Below, one piece after another: positions 34,210-44,625 of a stretch of 64,000 nt of DNA. Under the pieces are notes generated by a model, which saw only the letters and a program-made list of their open reading frames with translations, made no database searches and was not told where the DNA came from. This DNA comes from Mesorhizobium sp. 1M-11 (GTDB lineage Bacteria; Pseudomonadota; Alphaproteobacteria; Rhizobiales; Rhizobiaceae). Made by a program: the position numbers and the translations under genes. The number at the start of each line of letters is the position of its first letter. Positions within the stretch are counted from its first letter, which is position 1. The DNA lies in contig NZ_LJSD01000017.1 of assembly GCF_001303895.1 (NCBI RefSeq), positions 62,001 through 126,000 on the forward strand, in the 5' to 3' direction.

Positions 34210-35712
34210 TCAGGCACCGCCGTGGTAGTTCGGGCTCTCGCGCGTGATCGTCACGTCATGTGCATGGCTTTCACGCAGACCGGCATTGGATATCCGCACG
34301 AAAGTTGCCCGCTCACGCATGTCGCCAAGGTCGCGAGCACCGACATAGCCCATTGCCGCCCGCAAGCCACCGGCCAGCTGATGCAGTACCCCGGCCACCG
34401 GACCCTTGTAGGGGACCTGTCCTTCGATACCTTCCGGCACCAGCTTCAGCGTATCGCGCACTTCGGCCTGGAAATAGCGGTCGGCCGAACCGCGCGCCAT
34501 CGCACCGACCGAACCCATGCCACGATAGGCTTTGAACGAACGGCCTTGATGCAGGTAGACCTCGCCCGGGCTTTCGTCCGTGCCGGCCAGCAGCGAGCCG
34601 ATCATGGCCGCATTGGCGCCGGCGGCCAGCGCCTTGGCAAGATCGCCAGAATATTTGATGCCGCCGTCGGCGATGATCGAAATGCCGGCCTTGTCGGCCG
34701 TTTCCACCGCCGACATGATCGCCGAGAGCTGTGGTACGCCGACACCGGCGACAATACGGGTGGTGCAGATCGAGCCAGGCCCGATGCCGACCTTGACGCC
34801 GTCGGCGCCGGCATCGATCAGCGCCTGGGTGCCGGCCGCCGTGGCGACATTGCCGGCGATGATGCGCACGGCGTTGGAAAGCTTCTTCGCCCGCGTCACC
34901 GCATCCAGCACGCGCTGCGAATGGCCGTGCGCGGTATCGATGACGAGCAGGTCGACGCCGGCGTCGATGAGGCGTTCGGCCCGTTCGAAACCATCATCGC
35001 CGACGCTGGTTGCCGCCGCAGCGCGCAGGCGCCCCTGCGCGTCCTTGGTGGCATGCGGGTTGAGCTGTGATTTCTCGATGTCCTTGACGGTGATGAGACC
35101 GACGCAGTTGCCTTTCTTGTCGACCACAAGCAGCTTTTCGATGCGGTGCGAGTGCAGCAGGCGCTTGGCCTCGTCCTGATCGACGTTTTCCTTGACCGTG
35201 ATCAGGTTCTCCCGCGTCATCAGTTCATAGACTTTCTGCGCGGGATTGGAGGCAAAACGCACGTCGCGGTTGGTGAGGATGCCGACCAGACGGCCAGTGA
35301 TCTGGCCACCGGTGCCGCCGTTCTCGACGACAGGGATGCCCGAAATGCCGTAGTGGCGCATCAGCCCGAGCGCATCCGCCAATGTCGCATCGGGGCCGAT
35401 GGTGACTGGGTTCACCACCATGCCTGATTCGAACTTCTTCACCTGTCGGACCTGTTCGGCCTGTTCGGTGGGCGTAAAATTGCGATGGATGACGCCAATG
35501 CCGCCGGCCTGCGCCATGGCGATGGCCAGCCTTGCTTCGGTCACCGTATCCATCGCGGCCGAGATGATGGGAACGTTGAGTTCGATGTCGTTGGCAATGC
35601 GCGTGCGGATATCGGTTTCGCCCGGCATCACTTCCGAATGTCCCGGCTGCAGCAAGACGTCGTCGAAGGTCAGCGCGAGAGCGCCGGTAGCGGTTTCGAT
35701 GATCTTTGCCAT
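34210..35712 (-). CDS. guaB: IMP dehydrogenase
   Basis: 500 residues. Catalyses NAD-dependent oxidation of IMP to XMP, the committed step of GMP synthesis. TIM-barrel with [15 protein letters not shown], two CBS domains at about 95-205 ([29 protein letters not shown]), catalytic loop [18 protein letters not shown] with its Cys, and the flap [14 protein letters not shown]. About 315 bp upstream separate it from the divergent transporter. Confidence 0.96.
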   Translation of the reverse strand: MAKIIETATGALALTFDDVLLQPGHSEVMPGETDIRTRIANDIELNVPIISAAMDTVTEARLAIAMAQAGGIGVIHRNFTPTEQAEQVRQVKKFESGMVVNPVTIGPDATLADALGLMRHYGISGIPVVENGGTGGQITGRLVGILTNRDVRFASNPAQKVYELMTRENLITVKENVDQDEAKRLLHSHRIEKLLVVDKKGNCVGLITVKDIEKSQLNPHATKDAQGRLRAAAATSVGDDGFERAERLIDAGVDLLVIDTAHGHSQRVLDAVTRAKKLSNAVRIIAGNVATAAGTQALIDAGADGVKVGIGPGSICTTRIVAGVGVPQLSAIMSAVETADKAGISIIADGGIKYSGDLAKALAAGANAAMIGSLLAGTDESPGEVYLHQGRSFKAYRGMGSVGAMARGSADRYFQAEVRDTLKLVPEGIEGQVPYKGPVAGVLHQLAGGLRAAMGYVGARDLGDMRERATFVRISNAGLRESHAHDVTITRESPNYHGGA

Positions 35713-36028
35713 TGCCGATCCCTATCCAGACAAAATGGGGTCTAAAAACGAAACGGGCGCTGACCCGGATGGGTGCGCCGACTCGAAATTCCCTTTCAGG
35801 ATTGGCGGTGGCTGGTAACACGTCTGATCGCCAATGGAAAGTGCGTGCCACCGTCACACTGCCGTTTCATTGGTATTGCGTTCTGGTGTGATCCACTCCC
35901 GGTCCTGGATGCTTGCAATACTGGCTGGGTCGCACAAAAGTGACCGAACGAAATAGGACGCAACCGCATTGCCGTGATAACGGCGTCGACCGAACGATCC
36001 CGCCGCGGTTTCAAGGTCCGGACTTTTC
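35713..36028. other. Intergenic region between divergent guaB and transporter genes
   Basis: About 316 bp. It should contain promoters for both guaB (leftward) and the MFS gene (rightward). Several short frames exist, none supported. No riboswitch fold or clear operator palindrome was recognised. Confidence 0.35.
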
Positions 36029-37444
36029 GTGAACAGAATCATCCCGCTCGTTCTGGCCGTCGCATTGTTCATGGAAAACATGGACTCCACTGTCATCGCC
36101 ACGTCGCTGCCAGCGATCGCGACGGATATCGAGACGAGCCCGATCGCGCTCAAGCTGGCACTCACCGCCTATCTCGTGGCGCTCGCGATCTTCATCCCGA
36201 TCAGTGGCTGGATGGCCGACCGCTTCGGTGCGCGGAACGTGTTTCGGGCAGCGATTGCCGTTTTCATCCTGGGCTCGGTGGCCTGCGCGATGGCTTATTC
36301 GCTTGAGACCTTCGTGCTTGCCCGCTTCTTCCAGGGCATGGGCGGCGCGATGATGACGCCGGTCGGGCGCCTGGTGCTGGTGCGGGCAACGCCGAAGAGC
36401 GATCTCGTTGCAGCCATGTCCTGGCTCACCATTCCGGCACTGGTCGGTCCCCTCGTCGGCCCGCCGGTCGGCGGCTTCATCACCACCTACTTCTCCTGGC
36501 ACTGGATCTTCCTGATCAACGTGCCGATCGGCATTGTCGGCATGCTGCTGGCTACGCGTTATCTGCCGAAGACGCCTCCCGGCAAAACGCCGCCGCTCGA
36601 TTATGTAGGCCTCATATTGAGCGGGCTGGCTGCTTCCGGCATCGTTTTCGGGCTCTCGGTGGTCAGCCTGCCTGCGCTGCCGCCCATCGTCGGCTTTGTC
36701 ACTGTGGTCGTCGGCATGGTTTGTGGCGGGCTTTATCTTTGGCATGCGCGCCACGCCAGGAACCCGCTCCTGGCGCTCGATCTTTTTCAGAACCAGGCCT
36801 TTCGCGCATCGGTCCTCGGCGGTGGCCTGTTCCGCATCGGCATTGGCGCCGTGCCGTTCCTGCTTCCGCTGATGTTCCAGATCGGCTTCGGCCTGACGCC
36901 CTTTCAGTCGGGCATGATCACCTTCGTCTCGGCTCTTGGCGCGATCGGCATGAAATTCGTCACCGCCTGGCTGTTCCGGGTCGCGGGTTTCCGGCGTGTC
37001 CTGATATGGGGCTCGCTTCTGGCGGCAGCCTCCATTGCCATCTACGGGCTGTTCACGCCGACGACGCCCTATTTCCTGATGCTGGCCGTGCTGCTTGCCG
37101 GAGGTTTCATCCGTTCGATGTTCTTTACCGGCGTCAACGCGCTTGCCTTCGCCGAGATCCCGGCCGAGGACACGTCAAAGGCAACGCCCATCACGGCGGT
37201 GGCGCAGCAGTTGAACATCGCGCTCGGCGTGGCGCTGGCGGGCGGTATCCTGGAGGTCTCCACCAAGGTGCATGGCGGCCCGCTCACCTTGAGCGACTTC
37301 CATATCGCCTTCTTCATCGTTGCCGCGGTGGCCGCGCTGGCAGCGCTGTCCTTCATGCGTCTGTCGCCGGATGCCGGCAATGCCGTCTCCGGTTACAAGG
37401 CACAGCCTGGAAAGCCGATCGAAAGCGCTGCGCCAACGGCCTGA
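36029..37444 (+). CDS. MFS transporter, DHA2 (drug:H+ antiporter-2) family
   Basis: 471 residues with about 14 membrane helices. N-terminal motif D1-like ENMDSTVIATSLPAIATDI, motif A GWMADRFGARNVFRAAIAVF, and motif C region LVGPLVGPPVGGFI, typical of DHA2 exporters. Probably exports a lipophilic drug or natural compound; substrate unknown. Divergent from guaB; followed by rlmE on the opposite strand 10 bp later. Confidence 0.9.
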   Translation: MNRIIPLVLAVALFMENMDSTVIATSLPAIATDIETSPIALKLALTAYLVALAIFIPISGWMADRFGARNVFRAAIAVFILGSVACAMAYSLETFVLARFFQGMGGAMMTPVGRLVLVRATPKSDLVAAMSWLTIPALVGPLVGPPVGGFITTYFSWHWIFLINVPIGIVGMLLATRYLPKTPPGKTPPLDYVGLILSGLAASGIVFGLSVVSLPALPPIVGFVTVVVGMVCGGLYLWHARHARNPLLALDLFQNQAFRASVLGGGLFRIGIGAVPFLLPLMFQIGFGLTPFQSGMITFVSALGAIGMKFVTAWLFRVAGFRRVLIWGSLLAAASIAIYGLFTPTTPYFLMLAVLLAGGFIRSMFFTGVNALAFAEIPAEDTSKATPITAVAQQLNIALGVALAGGILEVSTKVHGGPLTLSDFHIAFFIVAAVAALAALSFMRLSPDAGNAVSGYKAQPGKPIESAAPTA

Positions 37445-37454
37445 GGGGCCACGC

Positions 37455-38165
37455 TTATTCTTGAGCCGGCGCCCGCCCCTTGAAATCCTTGGCCAGCAGA
37501 TAGAGCTCGACAGATTCGTCACGCGAGGCCGGCGGCTTGACGTGATGGACCGAGCGGAACGATCGTTTCAGCATGTCCAGCAGCTCGTTTTCCGTGCCCC
37601 CCTGGAAGGTCTTGGTCAGGAAGTGGCCGCCGGGCTTCAAGACCGACATGGCGAAATCGGCCGCCACCTCGCACAGATGCATGGTACGAAGATGGTCGGT
37701 ACGGCGATGCCCGGTCGTCGGCGCCGCCATGTCGGAGAGAACGATATCCGGTTCGCCGCCCAATTCTTCGATCAGTCGTCCCGGCGCCGCGTCGTCGAGG
37801 AAATCCATCTGCACGATGGCAGCACCGGGCACGGCATCCATTTCCAGATAGTCGATGCCGACCACATGCGGCGCCTCTGCCGTCGATTTCGTGCGCGCGG
37901 CCGCCACCTGGCACCAGCCGCCCGGCGCGGCACCGAGGTCGATCACCTTCTGGCCAGGTTTCAACAGATGGTGCTTGTCGTCGATCTCGATCAGCTTGTA
38001 GGCAGCGCGCGAACGATAGCCATCCGCCTTGGAGCGCTGGACATACGGGTCGTTGAGGTGCCGCTCCAGCCAGCGCCGGGACGATTCCTTCAGGCCGCGC
38101 TTCTTCTTGACCTTGGTGCGCAAGACACGCGTCGTGCTGCCAGCACCGTCCTTTTTGTTGGTCAT
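37455..38165 (-). CDS. rlmE: 23S rRNA (uridine-2'-O)-methyltransferase
   Basis: 236 residues of the FtsJ/RrmJ family. SAM site [15 protein letters not shown] at about 75-90; catalytic K-D-K-E tetrad parts in [15 protein letters not shown] and [13 protein letters not shown]. Methylates U2552 of 23S rRNA. A basic N-terminal extension ([20 protein letters not shown]) binds RNA. The start overlaps the ppx stop by 4 bp, so both come from one transcript. Confidence 0.94.
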   Translation of the reverse strand: MTNKKDGAGSTTRVLRTKVKKKRGLKESSRRWLERHLNDPYVQRSKADGYRSRAAYKLIEIDDKHHLLKPGQKVIDLGAAPGGWCQVAAARTKSTAEAPHVVGIDYLEMDAVPGAAIVQMDFLDDAAPGRLIEELGGEPDIVLSDMAAPTTGHRRTDHLRTMHLCEVAADFAMSVLKPGGHFLTKTFQGGTENELLDMLKRSFRSVHHVKPPASRDESVELYLLAKDFKGRAPAQE

Positions 38166-39517
38166 TGCCGGCCCTCTGTCCGCCAGGAACCGCGCGCAGC
38201 GCGGTCGTCGGCCATCAATTCACTCAAGATACCCTCGCGCAAGCCACGGTCGGCCACGCGCAGGCGTTCCGACGGCCACACGGCTCGAATCGCCTCGAGA
38301 ATCGCGCAACCGGCGAGAACCAGGTCGGCGCGGTCGGCACCGATGCAGGGGTTGGCGACGCGCTGCTGGAAATCCCAGCCCAGCAGCTTCTGCACCATGC
38401 GGTCGACATTCTCGCGCCCCATCCACAAGCCGTCGACGCGGCGGCGGTCGTAGCGCTCCAGATCGAGGTGGACCCCCGCAAGCGTCGTAACGGTGCCGGA
38501 GGTGCCGAGCAGATGGAAATGCGGACCGGCAACCAGATGGCTCAGTCGATGGCGTCCTTCGAAGGCTGCAAGGCGCCCGGCGACATCATCCACCATCGCT
38601 GCAAAGCTCTCACGCGTCACCGTGCGGCCGCCGAAGCGTTCGGCCAATGAGACGACGCCAACCGGCAGGGAAGTCCAGGAGACGATATGATTTGCAAGGC
38701 GTTGCGAGCGGCGGTTACTCAGATCGATCAATGCGATCTCGGAAGACCCGCCGCCGATGTCGAACAGCACCACGCCCTTGGTCTCGCGCTCGATCAGCGA
38801 GCCGCAGCCCGAAACGGCGAGGCGTGCTTCGGTCTCGCGGTCGATGATTTCCAGCTTCAGCCCGGCCTCGCGTTCAACCCGTTCCAGAAACTCGGCGCCA
38901 TTCGCCGCCGACCGGCAGGCTTCGGTGGCGATCAGCCGCGCTCCCGCGACCTTGCGAAGCCGTAGCTTGTCGGCGCAGACCTTCAACGCCTCGATGGCGC
39001 GGTTCATGGCTGCGTCGCCCAACCGACCGCTTGCCGAGAGCCCCTCGCCCAACCGCACGATGCGCGAAAAGGCATCGATCACCCTGAATTGTCCGTGGCG
39101 ACCCGGTACCGCCACCAGCAGGCGGCAATTGTTGGTGCCGAGGTCGAGGGCGGCAAAGACCGGCAATTCGCCGTTCCACGCCGAACGTGATCTCTGCTCC
39201 TGCGAGGCAGGGTTGGCAGGTCTCGCTGGTTGAGGATTCGCGGCGACGGACGATTGTCCTGTTCCCTGCGGAGCCTCGGTTGTGGCAGGCCTCGGCACGA
39301 CGCCGTCCGTGGGCGCAAAAACCTTTCGCCCGCGCCGCCGCTTGCGTCGTTTACGTCCCTTGGCTCCCGGTGGGGCTGAAGCATGCGAATCCCATCGCAC
39401 GCCAGCATGGCTCTGTCCCTCGCGGCCTGTGGCCCGGGATCCAGGCTCGGGCGATGCCGAAATCCTCTCCGACATGCCGCCCTCCGGCGCTCCAGCGCCG
39501 GCGTCGCGGTCTTTCAC
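38162..39517 (-). CDS. ppx: Ppx/GppA exopolyphosphatase-type phosphatase
   Basis: 451 residues from a GTG at 39517 with AAGGAATTGACA upstream; an ATG for [10 protein letters not shown] 14 codons in is the alternative. The Ppx-GppA core (about 115-420) has [36 protein letters not shown], and [15 protein letters not shown]. It hydrolyses polyphosphate and/or pppGpp. The N-terminal 110 residues are a low-complexity, Arg/Lys- and Pro-rich extension ([13 protein letters not shown]) not part of the core. ATGA overlap with rlmE. Confidence 0.9.
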   Translation of the reverse strand: MKDRDAGAGAPEGGMSERISASPEPGSRATGREGQSHAGVRWDSHASAPPGAKGRKRRKRRRGRKVFAPTDGVVPRPATTEAPQGTGQSSVAANPQPARPANPASQEQRSRSAWNGELPVFAALDLGTNNCRLLVAVPGRHGQFRVIDAFSRIVRLGEGLSASGRLGDAAMNRAIEALKVCADKLRLRKVAGARLIATEACRSAANGAEFLERVEREAGLKLEIIDRETEARLAVSGCGSLIERETKGVVLFDIGGGSSEIALIDLSNRRSQRLANHIVSWTSLPVGVVSLAERFGGRTVTRESFAAMVDDVAGRLAAFEGRHRLSHLVAGPHFHLLGTSGTVTTLAGVHLDLERYDRRRVDGLWMGRENVDRMVQKLLGWDFQQRVANPCIGADRADLVLAGCAILEAIRAVWPSERLRVADRGLREGILSELMADDRAARGSWRTEGRQ

Positions 39518-39810
39518 TGTCAATTCCTTCCAGTGCCGCGCGAACCGGTGGTCCGGACGCTGCTGGCACGAATATTCGTAAGTTGGCGCCAGACTAGCAG
39601 CGCAAGGCCCAATCACCAAGACCCGCACGAAAATTGTCGACCGCCGCAGTAGCGTCACAAGTGTCGCCGTAAACGTGCCACAAGTGTTGAATAGCCGGCT
39701 TCGATCAGGCATTTCTGGTTTCAACGGGTTTGCTGGCGCTCGTCGTCGGTGCAAAACCTGCGCGGGGCATCGAAATAAGATGGGTTGGGGTTGCTGATGG
39801 CCATGACGGC

Positions 39811-40761
39811 ATGAATTTCAGGCGTTTTATCTGGCCGGTGATAGGGCTGGCGGCTGTCGCTTTTTCGGTTTGGGTTCTCTTCAACGAACTGCGCGGTATT
39901 TCGCTGGATGATGTCTGGACCAGCCTTGCCGCCATACGCTGGACGCATTGGCTGCTGGCGGCATTCAGTTCGGTCGTCGCTTACGCCGCCCTTGCCGGCT
40001 ATGATCACATCGCCCTTATGCATCTTGAAAAACGGGTGTCGTGGCTGTTCGTGACGCTCTGCTCTTTCACCACCTATGCGCTGTCGCACAATATCGGTGG
40101 TTCGGTGTTCTCAGGTGCTGTCATCCGCTATCGGGCCTATGCCACGCGTGGCCTGTCGGGCCAGCAAGTCGGCGTGCTGGTGGCGATCTGCTGGATCACC
40201 TTCGTGCTGTCGTCGATCCTGCTGGGCGGCATCGTGCTGATCCTCATCCCGGACCTGTTCGATCGATTCGCCGATGTCAGTGCTTTCAAAGAGATCGGCT
40301 ATGGCGGGCTGTCGGCGGGCGCCGGCATCGCCATGATTCTTCTGGTGGGCACCTATGTCTTCGGCAGCTGGTTGCATCTGAACCCGCTGAAGATCGGCTC
40401 CGTGCAGATCCACTACCCGAGGCTGCCGATCGTGGCGCGCCAACTGGTGATCGGCCCGCTCGAAATCCTGGCGGCCGGCGCGATCCTCTATTTCGCGCTG
40501 CCTGTCGAAAACAATCCAGGCTACCTCGTCGTCTTTGCAATCTTCCTTGTCGCCTTTTCGGCGGCGCAGATCTCGCATGCACCCGGCGGCCTTGGCGTGT
40601 TCGAGGTCGTGTTCCTTGCCGGCCTGCCGCAGATGGACCAGGCCGGCGTCATCGCGGCGCTGCTGGTGTTCCGGCTGTTCTACCTCATCATCCCGCTCAT
40701 CCTGGCCCTGATTGTCGTGCTGCTGTTCGAGCGCTCGCAGTTCGGCCGTGCTGCCAATTGA
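39811..40761 (+). CDS. YbhN/UPF0104-family membrane protein (LPG synthase TM-like)
   Basis: 316 residues with about eight membrane helices; the family has the transmembrane domain of lysyl-phosphatidylglycerol synthase without the catalytic cytoplasmic domain. Motifs: YAALAGYDHIALMHLEKRVS, LSHNIGGSVFSGAVIRYRAY, and GAISHAPGG-type end AQISHAPGGLGVFEVVFLAG. Likely flips or modifies lipids. Start at ATG 39811 (MNFRRFIWPVIG), as upstream frame is non-conserved looking; the roughly 290 bp before it show no gene. Confidence 0.85.
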   Translation: MNFRRFIWPVIGLAAVAFSVWVLFNELRGISLDDVWTSLAAIRWTHWLLAAFSSVVAYAALAGYDHIALMHLEKRVSWLFVTLCSFTTYALSHNIGGSVFSGAVIRYRAYATRGLSGQQVGVLVAICWITFVLSSILLGGIVLILIPDLFDRFADVSAFKEIGYGGLSAGAGIAMILLVGTYVFGSWLHLNPLKIGSVQIHYPRLPIVARQLVIGPLEILAAGAILYFALPVENNPGYLVVFAIFLVAFSAAQISHAPGGLGVFEVVFLAGLPQMDQAGVIAALLVFRLFYLIIPLILALIVVLLFERSQFGRAAN

Positions 40762-40900
40762 AACGCTGACGAGGCTTGACTATTTTCGGAGCATGGCTAC
40801 AAGGCAGCGCAGAAACGGGCACGCGGCATACCGAGCCGCCGGCTTCCAGCCAGGAACACACTTCAGCTCGTTTCGCCAAAGCATTGAGTTCAATGCTTTT

Positions 40901-40974
40901 TGGGGAATAGGTTAACGGTAGACCCACGGACTCTGACTCCGTTAGTCCTGGTTCGAATCCAGGTTCCCCAGCCA
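40901..40974 (+). tRNA. tRNA-Gln (CUG anticodon)
   Basis: Starts TGGGGAATAGGTTAACGG, acceptor stem TGGGGAA/TTCCCCA, anticodon loop ACTCTGACT with anticodon CTG, T-loop GTTCGAATC, discriminator G and encoded CCA. The wobble partner at the anticodon stem is intact. Just downstream of the YbhN-like gene, no element is visibly inserted beside it. Confidence 0.96.
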
Positions 40975-41030
40975 ACCATCCTTCTCAAAAGAAGACTACC
41001 GCTCTCGGCCTCACTCGCAAATGAGCGGCC

Positions 41031-42335
41031 TCACTCTTCCCGGAAGGCTTTCTGGATCTGATCCGACAGGGGCTTCACCAGATAGGAAAGCATTGTCCGA
41101 TCGCCTGTTGGGAAGAACACCTCGGCCGGCATACCCGGTGCCAGTGCCAGCCCGTGCAGTTTGGCGACCTCCGTTTTCGGCAGCTTCACCCGCGCGACAT
41201 AGAAGCTTGTTCCCGCGCGTTCGTCGATGGTGAGATCCGCCGAAATTCGTGACAGCGTCCCTGTCAGTTCCGGCGTGGTTTGCCGATTGAAGGCCGACAG
41301 GCGCAAGATCGCATCCTGGCCCATGGCCACCTGGTCGATATCCTGCGGCGCAATATGTGCTTCAACGGTCAGGTCATCCGTTATCGGCACGATCTGCATC
41401 ACCTCCTCGCCGGGCGTGATGACCCCGCCGACTGTGTGCACGGCCAACTGAAGCACCGCGCCATCCTGTGGGCTGCGCAAGTCGATGCGTTTCAACTGAT
41501 CTTCGGCGGCAACCTTGCGTTCGACGAACTCGGAGATCTTTGCCTGCGTTTCACGCAGCTCGGTCGCGACCTCGCTGCGAAGATCCTGATCGATCTGGAT
41601 GATCTGCAGTTCGACCTCCGCAGCCTTGCCATGTGCCTGGGCTATTCCCGCGGTCAATTGGCCATGCTCGCCTTCAAGCTTCACAGCGTCCCGTTCCAGC
41701 GCCGTCATGCGGTTGATCGATACCAGCTTGCGATCCCACAAGTCCCGCACGCCTTTCAGCTCGACCTGGATCAGCTCGATCTCACGCCGTTTTGCCTGCC
41801 TCTGCTCGGTCAATCCGGCGGCCTCCTGCGCCAGCTGGGCGATCCGTTCGCGCAATTGCGATCGCTGGCCAGATCGCGCCTGCTGCCGGAAATCGAACAG
41901 CGATTGTTCTCCAGCCATCGACGCCGCGACACCGGATTCGTCGCGTCGCGATGTCAAAACCTCGGGAAAGGTGATCTTGTCGTGGCCGTCACGCTCCGCC
42001 TCCAGGCGAGCCAGCCTTGCATAAAACTCGTCCAGACCTGTCGAGACGATTGCCAGATTGGCGCGCGTCGTCGTCTCGTCCAGACGCACCAGAACATCAC
42101 CGGCTTTGACCAGGTCGCCTTCACGCACCCGGATCTCACCGACCACACCGCCGGTCGGATGCTGGACCTTCTTCACATTGGAATCGACCACCAGCCGGCC
42201 GGAAGCAATTACCGCCCCCGACATTTTGGTCACTGCCGCCAGGCCACCGACACCTCCGACGAGCAGCAGACAGGTAGCAACCCCCGCTACGAGATAGCGG
42301 CGGATCTGTCTTTGATGCGAAGTGTCCTTGCTCAT
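41031..42335 (-). CDS. Type I secretion periplasmic adaptor (HlyD/PrtE family)
   Basis: 434 residues. One N-terminal membrane anchor (VAGVATCLLLVGGVGGLAAV), a biotinyl/lipoyl-like domain (VVGEIRVREGDLVKAGDVLV), a long coiled-coil hairpin (about 110-260) and a C-terminal MPAEVFFPTGDRTMLSYLVK motif of the HlyD/PrtE type. Bridges the ABC exporter to a TolC-like outer-membrane channel, which is not encoded nearby. Overlaps the exporter gene by 4 bp. Confidence 0.92.
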   Translation of the reverse strand: MSKDTSHQRQIRRYLVAGVATCLLLVGGVGGLAAVTKMSGAVIASGRLVVDSNVKKVQHPTGGVVGEIRVREGDLVKAGDVLVRLDETTTRANLAIVSTGLDEFYARLARLEAERDGHDKITFPEVLTSRRDESGVAASMAGEQSLFDFRQQARSGQRSQLRERIAQLAQEAAGLTEQRQAKRREIELIQVELKGVRDLWDRKLVSINRMTALERDAVKLEGEHGQLTAGIAQAHGKAAEVELQIIQIDQDLRSEVATELRETQAKISEFVERKVAAEDQLKRIDLRSPQDGAVLQLAVHTVGGVITPGEEVMQIVPITDDLTVEAHIAPQDIDQVAMGQDAILRLSAFNRQTTPELTGTLSRISADLTIDERAGTSFYVARVKLPKTEVAKLHGLALAPGMPAEVFFPTGDRTMLSYLVKPLSDQIQKAFREE

Positions 42336-44065
42336 GCAGGGACACCTCTCTCCGCGGTAACGACCTTCAGCGGCGCTGCCGATCGCAGAACCTTGCTTAA
42401 CACCTCATCCTTCGGGCCGAAGGCCTGAGCATGTCCATTCGCCATCATCAGCACCGTATCGACATTGGCCAGGGCACTGGACCGGTGTGCGACGACGATC
42501 ACGATGCCGCCGCGTTCCCTGATGCCCCGGATGGCGCCGGACAGCGCCGCTTCACCCTCCGCATCGAGATTGGAATTCGGCTCGTCCAGGATGACCAGGA
42601 ACGGATTGCCATAGAGCGCACGTGCAAGGGCTATACGCTGCCGCTGCCCAGCCGACAGCGAGGCGCCGGCCTCGCCAACCCTGGTGTCGTAACCTTCGGC
42701 CAGATGCACGACGAGATCGTGCACGCCCGCGGCCTTGGATGCCGCCAGCACCATTTCGGACGATGCGTCCGGGTCAAAGCGGGAAATGTTCTGCGCGATC
42801 GTTCCATCAAACAGCTGCACGTCCTGCGGCAGATAGCCGATATGTTTACCCAGCTCATCGGTCGGCCACTGATCGAGCGTCGCGCCGTCCAGTCGCACTG
42901 AGCCCCGCGCCGGCAGCCAGACGCCTGCAAGCGCACGCACCAGCGACGACTTGCCGGAAGCGCTGGGACCGATGATCCCCAGGCCCGATCCCTTCGCCAG
43001 CGTGAAATTCACATCCCAGACCACCGGTGTCCGCTCGCCCGGTGGCATGACACTGACGGTTTCAACGGCCAATGCGCTGACAGGTGCCGGCAGGGTCACG
43101 CTGGTTGCGCTTTCCGGAAGCGCGGACAGAAGCTGCTTCAAGCGCGCCCAGCCCTGGCGCGCCGCAACGAAACCCTTCCAATGCGCTATCGCCAGTTCGA
43201 TCGGAGCCAGCGCCCTGCCCATCATGATCGAACTTGCGATCATGATGCCACCGGTCGCTTCCTGCCGGATGACCAGATAAGCGCCAATCGCCAGTATTCC
43301 GGATTGCAACATCAACCGCAGAATCTTGGAGATCGTGCCAAGCGTTCCTGCAACATCGCTGGCTGCCGCATGTGCGTTCAGGTAGTCGGCGTTGACGGCA
43401 TACCACCGCTCGGCGATGCGCCCGCCAAACCCCATGGCCTGTATGGCTTCGGCATTGCGCCTTGTCGCTTCAGCCAATGTGCTGCGGACCGCCGCATGCT
43501 GCCCGGCGATCTTGGTCGGGCCGCTGGTCCGGAACTCAGCCAGAAGGGTCAGTGCGAACAGGACAATGGCGCCAGCGAGCGCGGTAACGCCGATCCAGAA
43601 ATGAAAGATGAAACAGATGCCTATGTAGAGGGGCATCCACGGCAGATCGAACAGCGCGGTCGGTCCGGCACTTCCGATAAAGGAGCGGACCTGGTCCAGA
43701 TCCCGCAAGGGCTGCAAGCCGTCACCGGAAGTTTTGGAGCGCAGCGGCAGACGCATCAGCGCCGAATAGACCGAGGGACTGAGTTTCGCGTCCAACCCCT
43801 GCCCCAGCCGCACCATGAGGCGCGAACGGATCAACTCCAACACGCCCTGAAACGTGAACAGGGTGGCGGCAAGCACCGCCAAGCCGACCAGCGTCGGTAC
43901 GCTGCGACCCGGAACGACCCGGTCATACACCTGCAACATGAAAAACGAACCGGTCAGGGTCAGTACGTTCACAACGCCGCTCATCAGGACAATGCCCGAA
44001 AAAGCACGTCGAAAAGACGATAGAATTCCGACCAGCGTCAGCGACGGCGATAGCGTCGACTTCAT
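42332..44065 (-). CDS. Type I secretion ABC exporter (PrtD family)
   Basis: 577 residues from ATG 44065. Five to six membrane helices (about 20-290), then an ABC domain: Walker A GPSASGKSSL, signature LSAGQRQRIALARA, Walker B FLVILDEPNSNLD, H-loop VVAHRSSAL. It lacks the peptidase C39-like N-terminal domain found in HlyB-type exporters, fitting the PrtD group which exports serralysins. Its likely cargo is the metalloprotease encoded upstream on the same strand. Confidence 0.93.
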   Translation of the reverse strand: MKSTLSPSLTLVGILSSFRRAFSGIVLMSGVVNVLTLTGSFFMLQVYDRVVPGRSVPTLVGLAVLAATLFTFQGVLELIRSRLMVRLGQGLDAKLSPSVYSALMRLPLRSKTSGDGLQPLRDLDQVRSFIGSAGPTALFDLPWMPLYIGICFIFHFWIGVTALAGAIVLFALTLLAEFRTSGPTKIAGQHAAVRSTLAEATRRNAEAIQAMGFGGRIAERWYAVNADYLNAHAAASDVAGTLGTISKILRLMLQSGILAIGAYLVIRQEATGGIMIASSIMMGRALAPIELAIAHWKGFVAARQGWARLKQLLSALPESATSVTLPAPVSALAVETVSVMPPGERTPVVWDVNFTLAKGSGLGIIGPSASGKSSLVRALAGVWLPARGSVRLDGATLDQWPTDELGKHIGYLPQDVQLFDGTIAQNISRFDPDASSEMVLAASKAAGVHDLVVHLAEGYDTRVGEAGASLSAGQRQRIALARALYGNPFLVILDEPNSNLDAEGEAALSGAIRGIRERGGIVIVVAHRSSALANVDTVLMMANGHAQAFGPKDEVLSKVLRSAAPLKVVTAERGVPA

Positions 44066-44112
44066 GCAAGCTCGCAATTGGAATGAGGCATCTTCGCCAT
44101 TGGTCTCGACCC

Positions 44113-44517
44113 TTAGTACATGACTGTGTTGAGCGTGACGTGGACGGGCGAGCCCGCCTCGACTTTTGCGCTGCCCCGCGCGATCAGCCAGCCGTCCGCG
44201 CGCTCCAGGCGCGCAACGACCTGCAGCGTTGGCGATGCAGCAGCAGGGCTTGCGGTCAGGGGCAAGGAGAATTCCAGCTTCTTTGAGCCGCCGTTGCTTT
44301 CGACGCGCGTTTCCGCGGCACGGCGTTGCGTCTTGTTCTTGATGGCGGGGTCCTCAAGATAAATCTCGATATGGCCTTCCGGGATGGCCACGTTGCCCTT
44401 GAACGTGACCGTCCCACGAATATCTGTTGATTGCGCGGTGGCCGTCGCGGTGGCTGCGGCGACAGCCGCGGCTCCCGCTGCCATCAGTACGGTGCGGCGA
44501 TTGGTCGGGCGCTTCAT
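44113..44517 (-). CDS. YbaY/YscW-like secreted protein with Tat-type signal
   Basis: 134 residues. N-terminus KRPTNRRTVLMAAGAAAVAA has an RR pair followed by a hydrophobic stretch, a plausible Tat signal. The mature part is a single beta-rich domain (RGTVTFKGNVAIPEGHIEIY, then RVESNGGSKKLEFSLPL and LERADGWLIARGSAKVEAG) that resembles the YbaY / YscW (PF09619) fold. YscW assists secretin assembly in T3SS, but this gene sits between protease and T1SS genes, so it may be a chaperone or pilot for the exporter. The ATG at 44517 follows a GTG. Confidence 0.6.
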   Translation of the reverse strand: MKRPTNRRTVLMAAGAAAVAAATATATAQSTDIRGTVTFKGNVAIPEGHIEIYLEDPAIKNKTQRRAAETRVESNGGSKKLEFSLPLTASPAAASPTLQVVARLERADGWLIARGSAKVEAGSPVHVTLNTVMY

Positions 44518-44588
44518 CACAAAACTCTCCGTGATCGTTGCGGTGCCTATGCAGGCTCTAAATGCACAGGGTGACCAACACCGTGTAG

Positions 44589-44616
44589 AGAAGGGGCGCC
44601 CGAAAGCGCCCCTTCT
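44589..44616 (-). terminator. Hairpin between protease gene and secretion genes
   Basis: AGAAGGGGCGC, 6-nt loop, GCGCCCCTTCT: a perfect 11-bp stem 10 bp after the protease stop. No T run follows on either side (CTACAC on the minus strand), so it may be a leaky terminator, an mRNA-stabilising hairpin, or a regulator of the protease-to-exporter ratio. Confidence 0.6.
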
Positions 44617-44625
44617 GTGCTGAGG